From Micropterus salmoides (Eukaryota > Chordata > Actinopteri > Centrarchiformes > Centrarchidae), in NCBI RefSeq assembly GCF_014851395.1, contig NW_024042261.1:37473942-37537941 (forward strand): a stretch of DNA of 64,000 nt. The letters are read 5' to 3'. Numbering within the stretch: the stretch's first letter is position 1; each line of letters begins with the position of its first letter. Below, piece by piece: positions 50,486-60,063 of the stretch. The notes beneath the pieces are model-generated. The model ran no database searches and was not told the DNA's origin. It saw only the letters and a list, made by a program, of their open reading frames with translations. A program made the position numbers and the translations under genes.

Positions 50486-50702
50486 GCAAAGGGTCTGAAT
50501 ACTTATGACCATGTGATATTTCAGTTTTTCTTTTTTAATAAATTTGCAAAAATTTCTACATTTCTGTTTTTTTCTGTCAAGATGGGGTGCTGAGTGTACA
50601 TTACTGAGAAATAAAATGAACTTTTTTGATTTTTGGAAAATGGCTGCAATGAAACAAAGAGTGAAAAATTTAAAGGGGTCTGAATACTTTCCGTACCCAC
50701 TG
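50486..50702 (-). repeat. Right terminal inverted repeat of the Tc1 element
   Basis: Inverted partner of 49068-49284, ending CCGTACCCACTG at 50702 before the TA duplication. The transposase promoter would be expected between this TIR and the ATG near 50325; no clear TATA box can be assigned. Confidence 0.93.
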
Positions 50703-50704
50703 TA

Positions 50705-52061
50705 CATAGCTTTTACATGTGTGACGTGTTCTTCAGCTCTGTGGTGACAGTTATGGATGTCTACCTCACAGTGATCACCAGTAAAACTTTTTATTCACTT
50801 TGTGGCTGAATGAACTTTTGTGAAGTTTGAAGTATTCTCATTGAAGTGACAAATTTGTGAATTCCAGGTGTCACTTATTATTGCTTGCAAGTCTCCTGTG
50901 CTCACGCTCCCATCTTGTGCAGACTCTTCAATTACCCATTGACATTTGAGCGTAGTCTCGGTTGGGTTTTGAATTCTCCTGATCATTTCCACTGAATTTA
51001 TCTCATTGCATTACATCTCTGCCATTACTTCCCCACATTTAGCTCGTATCCTGCGCTCCTACCCTGTTATGAGGACATGTGCAGACTTCCCGTTCTGTAT
51101 TCTGTGCTGCAGTTGGGGCACAGTTTGAATATTTTAGCACCGTAAATAAAAGAGCGTGTCTCTTTCCGCTGTTATTTGCAATCGACCTTCCTCCAGTCAC
51201 TCGGCATCTAACTCAGAGGAACTTTTTAGAGTGTGTACATGCGGGCGTACGCATGCATGCATGAATGAGTGTGTGTGTTGGCATGCCTCCCTTTTGCATA
51301 TGTCTCTCCAACTTGTGTGTGTTTTATTTTTCACTTCGCATGAATTTATTCAGGGCTTCACTGAGCTGAACGTAGAAACCGAATGGAGAGAAATCAATAT
51401 CAATGTAAATGTATTCCTTTATTGCCTTGGCTGGAAACGTTGGTTTAGTCTCATTTTTATGCACAGAAACATCTATGAAATTTATGAAGTGAGGCAGATA
51501 ACCACACAGAGGATAATTTATGTTCTTTTAATGTCCTCCTCAGATTGTAATCATGAGAGTGCAGTGAGCTTAAATGATGATATGAGTACTGTTAACTCTC
51601 ACTTCCCCAGGACAACTTACTCAGCAGAAAAAAAAACAGAGGCTGCACTGACAAACTCCTGATTTTGATTTACCTCCACCCTCTTTCACACTCTCTCCTG
51701 CTGTCACCCCCTGCTCTTCCTCCCGTCCTGCTTGCAGTCTTTTCCATCCTCCCCTCTCTCGCGAATACTTTTTTCCTGGAAATTCTGGGTTTGTTTGCAA
51801 AAGCATAGAAGATGTGCTGATAAAACACACGGTTATCTCACATGCCGTGTCACAGGGAGAAATAATCTTCATTTAGAGACCCATACGGCAGTGGTCGTGC
51901 GGGGATAGATGATGATCTTTGCTGAACAACAAAATCTTTAAATCAAATTGAGGGTCGATGATTTGGGAAAAGCATTACATATTTACATTTTTGAGTTTTG
52001 TGTGTGCAACAGCTATATGCGTGAACTGACTTCTGCTGTCGTTTCTCTCTTTGTGTTGCAG
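50705..52061. other. Upstream flank or 5'UTR intron of the lrfn-like gene
   Basis: Sequence between the Tc1 element and the splice acceptor of the first coding exon; it should be intronic if a non-coding first exon lies further upstream. 50740-51030 is repeat-free. The 168-codon frame at 51156-51662 has no recognised domain. Confidence 0.5.
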
Positions 52062-52341
52062 CAGCAGAGTAGCCATGGTTGTCGTCTCCTGGCAGGCCTG
52101 CCCTCTCCTCCCCTTCCTCCTCTTCGTCCTCCTGTCCTCCCTCCCCTCCTGCTCCTCCTCCATGCTGTGTCCGAAGCGGTGCACCTGCCAGAATCTGCTG
52201 CCGTCCTACACTGTGCTGTGTGCCAAGACGGGCCTCCTCTTTGTCCCGCCCAACATTGACCGCCAGACGGCTGAGCTCAGGCTAATGGACAACTTCATCA
52301 CAACGCTGAGGCACCGCGACTTTGCCAACATGTCCAGCCTG
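52062..52341 (+). CDS. lrfn3-like: lrfn-like first coding exon (13 bp 5'UTR plus codons 1-89)
   Basis: A pyrimidine-rich tract and TTGCAG acceptor end at 52061, so at least one non-coding 5' exon lies upstream, unidentified. The ATG at 52075 sits in a good Kozak context (AGCCATGG) and is followed directly by the signal peptide. Coding runs to CTG at 52341, then a GTCAGA donor at 52342. The intron is phase 0. Asn85-Met-Ser is a possible N-glycosylation site in LRR1. Without splicing, the frame reads on to a stop at 52434, adding a tail with no family similarity, which supports the donor chosen. Confidence 0.88.
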
Positions 52342-55300
52342 GTCAGAGCTCAGTTTTCTAAACACCTTTACATTCATGTTTACATTAATTTGTACAGTCT
52401 AATTCCATTTAGAGCAGAATACTATAAATGTTAAGTAAAAGCCAAGTGATGTTCCTGATGTTCTTTATTGCGATAATGAGGAGTTAACTGTGCTGCTAAC
52501 AGAACTCAGGCTTTTATTTATAGAACTCATCATCACCAGATACTGTATATTACAGTGATAGTTCAGGTTTGTTGTGGAATGAGCCCTGCTGTACCTGCAG
52601 TTGCAGGTTCTGTAATTTTTTTCAAGCCTCAGTCCATCACATTCAGTGCCAGCACCGGCTTCAGTGTGAACTTTATGTAGTGAGGCTTAAAGTACGGGTG
52701 TGGATTGGCGTGTACCACTTTTATATGCTAAAGTTTTTTAACATCTGTCCAGAACCTTTAATCATAGTTTATTTGCAATAACCACAGTGTTTCCTGAACC
52801 TTTACCATACCTACTGCAGTTATACCCATCATCAGGATGTGGCTGTCCTGTTGTAAAACTGCACCCATTCTGTTGCAAAGAAGTCAGCTAAACGTTCTAA
52901 ATATATCTATTTCTGTTTTTTTCTGCCAGTTAATGTGCTGTTATCTCCACCAGTAGCTTAATTAAATTAAGGAGGAAGGCGTTCTGGGAAATGGTGGACA
53001 TCAGTATTTTAAATAAGAGCGGAGTGAAGTGGCTACACCAAAAGGGTAAATTGCATCACTTGAGTTCAGAAAAACGTCTGGAATGAACTGAGCATCAGAT
53101 CAGACGGTCTGAAAGTATGTGAGGAAGATTTTTAAGCACACAGCGATCTGATTGACAACTCAACCCCATCAGAAACATGCAAAAGTGAAATTGAAGCCAA
53201 TACAGTGAGGAGAGTTTTCATGGTTCTACCACCCTGAAGACATTACGAACATCTGCGCCTTCCATTGTAACATATTAACTGAGGTGACTCTATGATATCT
53301 TACAGATTTCACCAATTAATTCCACTGTAATCATGTAACGGAGGTCTAGAGGCTTCGCCGCATGCAGCAAAAAAGGAAAAAATACCGATGTCGTGATATT
53401 TAATTGCCAAATAGAGACACTCATCACAGCTGGAGACTCCCTTAGTGTGTGAAAAATAAGTTTCCTCTCAAGTACGATCAGAGCAGCACAGATGATGTTT
53501 GCTCACACGCAGGGCAACGTGGGAAATTAGGTTTTAATCATTTGGCTGAGCGTGACAGAGCGCCACAGATGTCTCCGGTGATCACGGCGCTTCTCCAGAA
53601 CAGGTTTGTTGATTAATGCGTCTTCACACTTATGGCATTCTATGTACAGCGGAAGTATTTAGCAGACTAAAAACTCCTGACCTCATTAGTGTGTTTTCTG
53701 ATAGTACTAATATCTATTACGGTAATGAAGCGCACCCATTTTATCTGTACTTCCATGCCTCAGCTGATCCACTGTACTCTAGTATTAATTACTAATATAA
53801 TTATTAATGAGGGGCGACAGGGTGGCTTGGTATTTAAAGGCCTTCCTGTAACCCGACTGAATCCCCACAGCTCCAACCTGCTGAACCGCTCTTAAGTGAA
53901 ATGTTAAATCCTGACCTTTGACCTCCCTGAACAGGAGGATGGAAACAGTGTCCCTCTAAAACATGGCGTAGTGTTTGACAAAAGTGAAACCTTACTAAAT
54001 TATTGCTGGTATAAGTTTGAATAATCTTATAGAGCTTTTAAAAGAATAGACAGCGGGTAAGTTTGGCAACTTTTTCAGCATTGACAAGACACCTTGGCGT
54101 CAGTTTGCAAAGCAGTGGGAAGCCCCTTAACGTCCTAGTTTGGGCTGGAAACTGGACTTTCTCCTAAGACAGCGGTGATAGTTTCCTGTGTCACACAAAA
54201 AGACAACTTTTTTTTTGTTAAGTTACATATGTTACAAGTTAAGTCAAGTAAGTAAAGTGGTTATTTTGACCTAAACCAGGATCTTTTGCTAAACCTAACC
54301 AAGTAGTTTTGTTGCTAAACCTAACCAAATTGTGATGTTTCACAACAATAACCACCAGTTTTATTTTTAAAAGGTAACCAGACATTGCATATTCATTGTT
54401 GCTAACTTGACCGCGGAGCCCTACACGTCCAAAAACAGCGCTAAAGGAGTACCCAGGGTGTTAAGAAGGGACGCTTGATCTTGATCATTCAGAATCAGAA
54501 TCAGACCGCTTTATGGTCATTGAACGTGGTTCAACGAGATTTGAGTGCATCTCCCCTCAATCTGCAGTCATAATAAGATAAAAGACATGAGATAAATAAT
54601 AAATAATAAATAATCGACAACAAATTCACAAACGGTTAAAACTGGAATCAGCAAGAGTTAAAGGATATTGCACAGTCCACGAATCAAAACAAATATTGCA
54701 GTTAATGTAATATCTTAATAAAGAACTCTAAAAATGTTGCACAAGTTCCAGTGGCCATCGTAGCACTCAGCCATGAAGCCGAGCAGTACTGTTTCATTTG
54801 TTTTTGACAGATCAGTTCTTTTATGGCTTTTGGAAAGAAACTGTTGAGGAATCTGGAGGTCCGGGTCTTAATGGACCTGTAGCGTCTCCCAGAGGGCAGC
54901 AGAGTTAACAGGTGGCTGCCTGAGTGGGATAAGTCCTGGAGGATGTTTGTGGCCCGGGAGAGAAATCGGGATACATATAAATATAATGTCGGTGAGAGAG
55001 GGCAGTTGTGTGTTGGTGTCCATATGTGACGAGTTGTGAGTGAGTATGTGTTGTTGTCTCAGAGTCAGAGAACCAGAACGATCCAGGTTGATCCAGTATT
55101 CAAACTGAAATGTAATGTTTTCCTCTCATTAATTTCTCCACGTCCAGATCCACCTGACCCTGAGCAGAAACACCATCAGTCAGATCCGGCCGTACGCCTT
55201 CGCTGACCTCCAGGATCTCCACGCTCTCCACCTGGATGCCAACCGCCTCACTACCCTGGATGATTCCCACTTCCAGGGCCTAGTGAACCTGAGGCACCTC

Positions 55301-58300
55301 ATCCTGGCCAACAACCAGCTGCACAGCATATCAGAGGGAGCCTTTCAGGTACGAATACTAACCCTGGTTTCATGAACCTTATCACTCTTACTGTCACATC
55401 TAGTGTCAAGAAATATCCAATAAACCGAAACAAACATTTGGAGACCAACTGCTGAGCTTTCTTCATGCAAATAAAGATACTAGTACTAATACTACACAGC
55501 TGTCGAGGCTTCTACTACTCCTGCTATTACAGCTACAGTAGCGCTACTACCTCTATGTCCCCTTACTAACACTACGACCGCATCAGGAATGATTTAGTTA
55601 GAAGTCTTGCATTCAGAATTTGAATTTTAGTGAAAGGTCAGATGAGTTTTCAGCAAAATATACTTAAGTATCAAAAGTAGAATACTCACTGGGCAGGTTT
55701 GCTCATATTTTATTTACATTATCGTGTACTATATATTACTGCATGACTATTACTGATTCATATACTGCTGGGTAGGTATACACAATGTATTGTATGAAAG
55801 ATATGAATCTGGAAAGTATCAAGCGAGTTAACATGTTTCTGTAGAAGTAGTAAAAATGTTTATGTATATGTATAAAATATGGAAAAATTAAATAAAATAG
55901 TTTTTCCTAAATTTGAAACCATATTTAAAGATAATTCAATTGTAACGTGGCTTTGATCATCTTAACCTGAGATCCTCAATTTATGTGAAACAGTTTTTTA
56001 TCCGCTGACTTGTTTGACACGTGAATGCAGCCACCATAGCTGCGTAAACCTAGAATATGTGATTCTGTCTCTGCATTTTAGAAGGGTGAAAACTGTAGCA
56101 AGTAACCGAAGCTGTAGCAAATTTATCATAGTTTTACTCTGTTCATTAGATTTAATATTAAAATTTAATATGTAGAAACTAGTTAGCTAAATAAATCTAG
56201 ATAGACAAAATTACCCAATTACCCTCAGGCCTTCGTCAGTTGTAAATTATTAGTTCAATTTAAAACCAATCTTTGAGGTGCTGCAAATGGAGTTTTGGTT
56301 GGCCAATATATACTGTATATGTGTCATCCTCAAGCTCGGGTCCTCTACCAGAGTCCTGGGAGTCTGAGGGTTCTGCTCAGTATCTTAGCTGTTCCTAGGA
56401 CGGCACTCTTCTGGACAGAGACCTCTGATGTTTTACCTGGAATCTGCTGGAGCCACTCTCCCAGTTTGGGGGTCACGGCCCCCGGTGCTCCGATCACCAC
56501 TGGCACCACTGTTGCTCTTACTTTCCACATCTTTTCTAGCTCCTCTTTCAGCCCTTTAAGCTTCTCGTGTTCCTTCTTCTTGATGTTGCCGTCTCTTGGG
56601 ATCGCCACATCTATCACCGCGGCCTTCTTCTGCTGCTTGTCGATCAACACGATGTCTGGTTGGTCGGCCATCACCGGTTTGTCAGTCTGGATCTTGAAGT
56701 CCCGCAGGATCTTAGCTCGGTCATTCTCAACTACCTTAGGAGGTGTCTTCCATTTTGACCTTCCAGCCCATCCTCATGGCGGATGTTCCTGTACACTATG
56801 ACAGCTACCTGGTTATGGCGTTCCATGTACGCACTTCCTGCCTGCATCTTACACCCTGCTGTTATGTGCTGTACTGTCTCAGGGGCCTCCTTGCACAGTC
56901 TGCACCTGGGGTCCTGCCTGGTGTGGTAGACCCCAGCCTCTACTGATCTTGTACTGAGCGCCTGTTCTTGTGCCGCCCTCGGCCTCCCTCGCTACGCTCG
57001 GTGTACAGTCTCAGGGTGCAGGATTTGGGGTGAATCCCTCCATGCATTGTGAGGAGCTTTCTCGTCTCGATGTCAGTAGCCTCTGTCTCCTCCTTTGGAC
57101 AGTTTATTATACAGGTGCTGGTGATATAATTACAATATCATCAAAAAGTTGATTTATTTCAGTAATTCCATTCAAAAAGTGAAATTTGGATATTATATTC
57201 ATTCATTACACACAGACTGATATATTTAAAATGTTTATTTCATTTAATTGTGATAATTAAAACTGACAACTAATGAAAATCCCAAATCCCAAATTATATC
57301 AAGACTGAAGTCAGACGCTAGAAACTGTAGATAAATGTGTTTGTTCTGTAAAAGCCCCTTAAGGCAAACTGTGATTTTTGATATTGGGCTACATAAATAA
57401 AATTGACTTGATGGTCAATTGATGGACTGATGGTGGCGGCAGAGGAAAGGTCACGTTGTAAATCATAAGGGATTAACCTCTTCTCATTGTCAGCTTGCCA
57501 GGCTCAGACTTTTTGTTTTGTTTTGTTGAGCTATAACTTCAGTCTAAAAAGTGTCAGTACGCTCAAAACAAACTAGTTCTGAAGGCAAAACTGCTTTCTT
57601 TGGAAATGCTATCTTGCAGGACTCTCGTTAAAAGATGTAATGCATCTTACTGGTTAAAAAAAGTAAGGTAAAAATAAAATGCCGACATTTAACATCGAAA
57701 ACATCCTTGTTGACATCATGTTTCCAACAATGCGCTACCTCATCGTAATTCAGCAAACTGTGGTGTTAATTCTCATTTAATTATTTACTTTCTCCTTGAT
57801 TTCTATATGTTACATATAAACATACACATAGTATACATATGTGTGTGTGTACATATATATATATATATACTGTATGTGTATGTGTGTGTAGTCTGAGCTT
57901 CACTGGCACATTTGGATCGTACAAACCTCATGATTCATCACCCAAGAATTCAGTAATAGACAGCCATTTGCCTCTCAGACTCTCAGTTTAAAAAAGTTAT
58001 TGCAAAGTCATTTAAAGCTCTTCAGACTATTTGTGGTGCTGAGGGTCAAGCGCTGTGTAAAAACAACGCCGCATTTCTGGCTCCGACTGTGAAATCCAAC
58101 GCAATCAGCGTGCCCTGCCTGCCTCCGCTGCTCAGCTGGACTCCTTTTTAATAACCCGGCCTTAAAATAAACTGTTCTTCCCTTTTCATTAAATGACGCT
58201 GTCCTTTTTCTGCTCATTATAAGTCCAGCACGGAAGTACCATAGTGTCGCCTCAGGACAGGCTCTCAGACCTCTGCAGGACTTGCATGAAGAGAGAGCAG

Positions 58301-58386
58301 AGAGACGTGAACTCTGAACTCGCTAATGGACCAGACCTTCTGAACTTCAACCTGAACACCACTCTCTTTTCTCTCACTGTCATGAT

Positions 58387-58419
<33 letters not shown>

Positions 58420-60063
58420 TGTCTTTATCCCTCCAGCTCTCCCTCCTCCCTCTCATTGTTCAGCTAAAATGTGCACAGATTTTATTGCCCAAGAATAAGT
58501 ACTATGTATGTGACTAGATTATGATTATAGATTAAACAAAACCCTCTCAGTGAGGTCAATTCAGTTAAGTCCAAATAAACTGTAAAAATAGTTTGCAGAC
58601 AGGAGTTCTCATTCTGACACGTTTTTTGACGGGACTAATTGCCCACATTATGACAAATAGGTGATAACGCAAACAAAAATAAGAAGATGGCTTTCCGTGA
58701 TTCTTTGCCACAAATAGCCAGTTTACTAATCAAGCTGTTAGATGTCAGATATCATAAAATGGAAGACGAGTCAAAATGTTGGTGTTGAGTGTTTGAAAAA
58801 AAACTTTGTCATTAAAAGTAATTCAGGATTTTGCAGAATTGTCCAGTATTAACTTACCTTACCTGTCGGGAACTTTCTTTACTCAAGAGGCTCGTCTTCA
58901 CCTAAATTCACAGTGGCTAGGTTCCCGTTGACTCTGAATGCAACTGCTCCATGTGCTTCAAGTAGTCTGAGTTGCCTAAACATGACCAGACCTTAGCCTT
59001 TAGCCATAGGGTGTGGCAAACCAGCTGTCCTCTCTGAAGCTGAGCTTAACGTGATTCATTTTCAGCAGTTTGGACCGAAAGCAGCACACTCGTTTTCTGC
59101 TCACAGAGCTCTTGATCTCCTCCTCGCAGCTCAGTTTCTTCTGCCATTAAGAAATGATGATTGTAATGAGAATTGAGGCATTGTGACATTCAAACGCCGT
59201 CCTGATTGTGTGAATTGTGAGAGCAATTACAGAAACGACAACAACACTTTGCTGATCAACAGGCTGTTATCTCTATTCATCCCCCCTTCCTCTTACCCCC
59301 CCCCCCTTTTCGGTCTTTCTCCCTCTTTCTAGTTCTCCTCATTGTAATGTGTACTGACTCGTGGCATTTCAGCAGTGTGCTGATTATGAGAATTGTATGG
59401 AGGCAATTAGAGAAAACAGCATGTTATGTGTACAGCATTGACCAGGGTAATTGATCTCCAATTCTTTCTTTCTCTCTCTCTCTCTCTCTTCTGGTCCACC
59501 CCACAGTCCACTATATTTCTCTGTCTTTATTCCTCTCTCTTTTTTTCCTTTACTACCTTCATCTCTATCCATCCAACCTTGAATTTCTTTTTTCATCTGG
59601 TGTTTCTTTCTAAACTCGGTGCAGGAACTTTGTCTTACTTTGTCCCTTTCTGCCAACTTTTCTTACTCCACCTCTCCTCTCTATTTTCCTGTGTTTCTTT
59701 CTACATTTTTCCTCACTTCTCTCCTCTCTTTTAGATAAAAGAAATTATTTGAAGCCAGTCGTTTTTTGGGGGGGGGCTGGCTACAAAATTGGCAATTATG
59801 CTCTCTGCAATTAAAGTTGATGACAATGTTGCAAAAACAGTAAAAATATGAATCTCTGATTAAGCTCAGAGTCTCTGCCTCTGTTTCCTCCCGTAGGACT
59901 TCCTGGAGACTCTGGAGGACTTGGATTTGAGCTACAACAACCTGGTAGACATACCCTGGGAGACCATCGCCCTGCTCGTCAGCGTCAACACCCTCAGCCT
60001 CGACCATAACCTCATAGAGAGCGTCCCAGAGGGAATCTTCTCCAACCTGCACAAACTGGCCAG
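52075..60063 (+). CDS. lrfn3-like: LRFN/SALM-family synaptic adhesion protein, N-terminal part (3 exons, 3' end outside window)
   Basis: Exons 52075-52341, 55148-55348 and 59897-60063 join into 211 codons plus two bases with no stop. Residues 1 to about 29 are a hydrophobic signal peptide. An LRRNT cap follows with Cys32, Cys36, Cys38 and Cys49 (C-x3-C-x-C), then six LRRs of about 24 residues (roughly 66-88, 89-112, 113-136, 137-161, 162-185, 186-209) with LxxLxLxxNxI/L cores. GLLFVPPNIDR, LTLSRNTI and LEDLDLSYNNL are LRFN-family hallmarks. VNTL near residue 185 and SVPEGIFSNLHKLAR near 198 resemble LRFN3 most, as remembered; LRFN1 is the alternative. Family members are type I membrane proteins of neuronal synapses with LRR, LRRCT, Ig, FN3, a transmembrane segment and a short cytoplasmic tail; everything after LRR6 is missing here. 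Exons are GC-rich against AT-rich surroundings. Family assignment is firm, paralogue assignment tentative. Confidence 0.9.
54055..54480 (+). repeat. Interspersed repeat with CCTAAACC/CTAACC motifs
   Basis: It contains repeated AAACCTAACCAA units near 54292-54330 and a GTCACACAAAAAGACAAC block, recalling an abundant percomorph repeat. No coding capacity. The CTAACC units are not a tandem telomere array. It lies in the first lrfn-like coding intron. Confidence 0.4.
54486..54965 (+). repeat. Interspersed repeat starting AGAATCAGAATCAG, family unassigned
   Basis: It begins AGAATCAGAATCAGACCGC plus TTTATGGTCATTGAACG and, about 300 bp on, has GAAACTGTTGAGGAATCTGG and CGTCTCCCAGAGGGCAGC. This order is typical of a teleost interspersed repeat whose origin I cannot assign. 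An AAATAATAAATAATAAATAAT run sits at about 54593-54613. Confidence 0.45.
55148..55348 (+). CDS. lrfn3-like: lrfn-like coding exon 2 (codons 90-156, LRR2 to LRR4)
   Basis: The exon is 201 bp, exactly 67 codons, phase 0 at both ends. It starts with Ile-His-Leu-Thr-Leu-Ser-Arg-Asn right after a CCAG acceptor and ends with Gly-Ala-Phe-Gln before a GTACGA donor. It encodes LRR2, LRR3 and most of LRR4 (LRHLILANNQL). Being symmetric, it could be skipped without a frameshift, which would remove about 2.8 repeats; there is no evidence that this happens. Confidence 0.9.
56290..57010 (-). mobile_element. 3' fragment of an RLE-type non-LTR retrotransposon
   Basis: On the minus strand this is the C-terminus of a LINE polyprotein, 5'-truncated and antisense within the lrfn-like intron. 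First comes a zinc-knuckle-like motif Cys-x2-Cys-x8-His-x4-Cys (CRLCKEAPETVQHITAGC, near 56900). Then comes an open frame (56345-56674) with QPDIVLIDKQQKKAAVIDVAIP, matching the PD...D core of the restriction-like endonuclease of R2/R4/NeSL-type elements. It ends LRLPGLW and a stop near 56345, with short 3' sequence after. The two parts are in different frames, so the copy is dead. Reverse transcriptase is absent. The clade within RLE elements is not certain. Confidence 0.75.
56345..56674 (-). pseudogene. LINE endonuclease (RLE) C-terminal remnant ORF
   Basis: A 109-codon frame that starts inside the original protein. The Pro-Asp at residues 5-6 (QPDIV) and the Asp in VIDVAIP are the likely metal-binding positions of a PD-(D/E)xK-like nuclease. 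The lysine-rich KKKEHEKLKGLKEELEKMW and the TPKLGEWLQQIPG block are conserved in this teleost LINE family as remembered. The frame is broken upstream of residue 1 near 56700-56760. Confidence 0.72.
57104..57310 (+). repeat. Fragment of an old vertebrate interspersed repeat
   Basis: GTTGATTTATTTCAGTAATT, CCATTCAAAAAGTGAAA and ACACAGACTGATATATTTAA occur in the order remembered for a high-copy fish/amphibian repeat, probably a DNA transposon. Only one end is present. Confidence 0.45.
57335..57415 (+). repeat. SINE/LINE 3' tail fragment
   Basis: GTGATTTTTGATATTGGGCT followed by ACATAAATAAAATTGACTTG is a common teleost retroposon 3' tail as remembered. No 5' part is visible. Confidence 0.4.
57838..57890 (+). 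repeat. Mixed (GT)n and (AT)n microsatellite
   Basis: GTGTGTGTGTGTACATATATATATATATA followed by more TGTGTATGTGTG, in the second lrfn-like coding intron. Confidence 0.85.
58389..58417 (+). repeat. (CT)n microsatellite
   Basis: CT run of about 14 units. Confidence 0.9.
59464..59490 (+). repeat. (CT)n microsatellite
   Basis: CT run within a C/T-rich tract. Confidence 0.85.
59897..60063 (+). CDS. lrfn3-like: lrfn-like coding exon 3 (codons 157-211 plus 2 nt, LRR5 and LRR6)
   Basis: The exon is 167 bp, entered in phase 0 and left in phase 2 (CTG GCC AG before GTCAGG). It encodes the most diagnostic LRFN segment, LETLEDLDLSYNNL, then LRR6 ending LHKLA plus a split Arg codon. The frame matches exon 2 exactly. 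The next exon should start with one base completing Arg, then a Leu-Asp-Met/Leu-Thr-Ser-Asn motif; I see nothing like that up to 64000. Confidence 0.9.

Larger units (their letters stand above)
49066..50704 (-). mobile_element. Complete Tc1/mariner DNA transposon, apparently intact
   Basis: The element spans 49068-50702 (1635 bp), flanked by TA at 49066-49067 and 50703-50704, the standard Tc1/mariner target duplication. It starts CAGTGGGTACGG and ends with the reverse complement. Both ends carry 217-bp inverted repeats (49068-49284, 50486-50702) that I can align with one difference, in TTTCAGCC versus TTGCAGCC. A single uninterrupted transposase frame on the minus strand fills most of the interior. 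It lies about 1.36 kb upstream of the first lrfn-like coding exon. Near-identical TIRs and an open frame imply a recent insertion; activity is not shown. Confidence 0.96.
52342..55147 (+). other. lrfn-like intron between coding exons 1 and 2
   Basis: This 2806-bp intron has a GTCAGA donor and a TCTCCACGTCCAG acceptor preceded by a pyrimidine-rich stretch. Positions 52342-54050 show no feature I can name. Two interspersed repeats fill the end (54055-54480 and 54486-54965, listed separately). No alternative exon continuing the LRR pattern was seen. Confidence 0.8.
55349..59896 (+). other. lrfn-like intron between coding exons 2 and 3
   Basis: This 4548-bp intron runs from a GTACGA donor to a CTCCCGTAG acceptor after a C/T-rich tract. 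It contains an antisense RLE-type LINE fragment (about 56290-57010), two further repeat fragments (57104-57310, 57335-57415), microsatellites (57838-57890, 58389-58417, 59464-59490) and a C-rich run near 59298. Around 59140-59440 is a repeat-free stretch with TAATTG and CAATTA-type motifs that looks like candidate conserved non-coding DNA. Confidence 0.8.

Noticed and set aside
51156..51662. 168-codon plus frame upstream of the lrfn-like exon
   Set aside because: No similarity recognised and no signal peptide or domain; not joined to the lrfn frame.
54292..54330. Telomere-like CTAACC units (also at 34538-34562)
   Set aside because: Only a few imperfect, non-tandem units inside dispersed repeats; not an interstitial telomere array.
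56295..56801. 168-codon plus frame
   Set aside because: Antisense shadow of the RLE-type LINE coding sequence.
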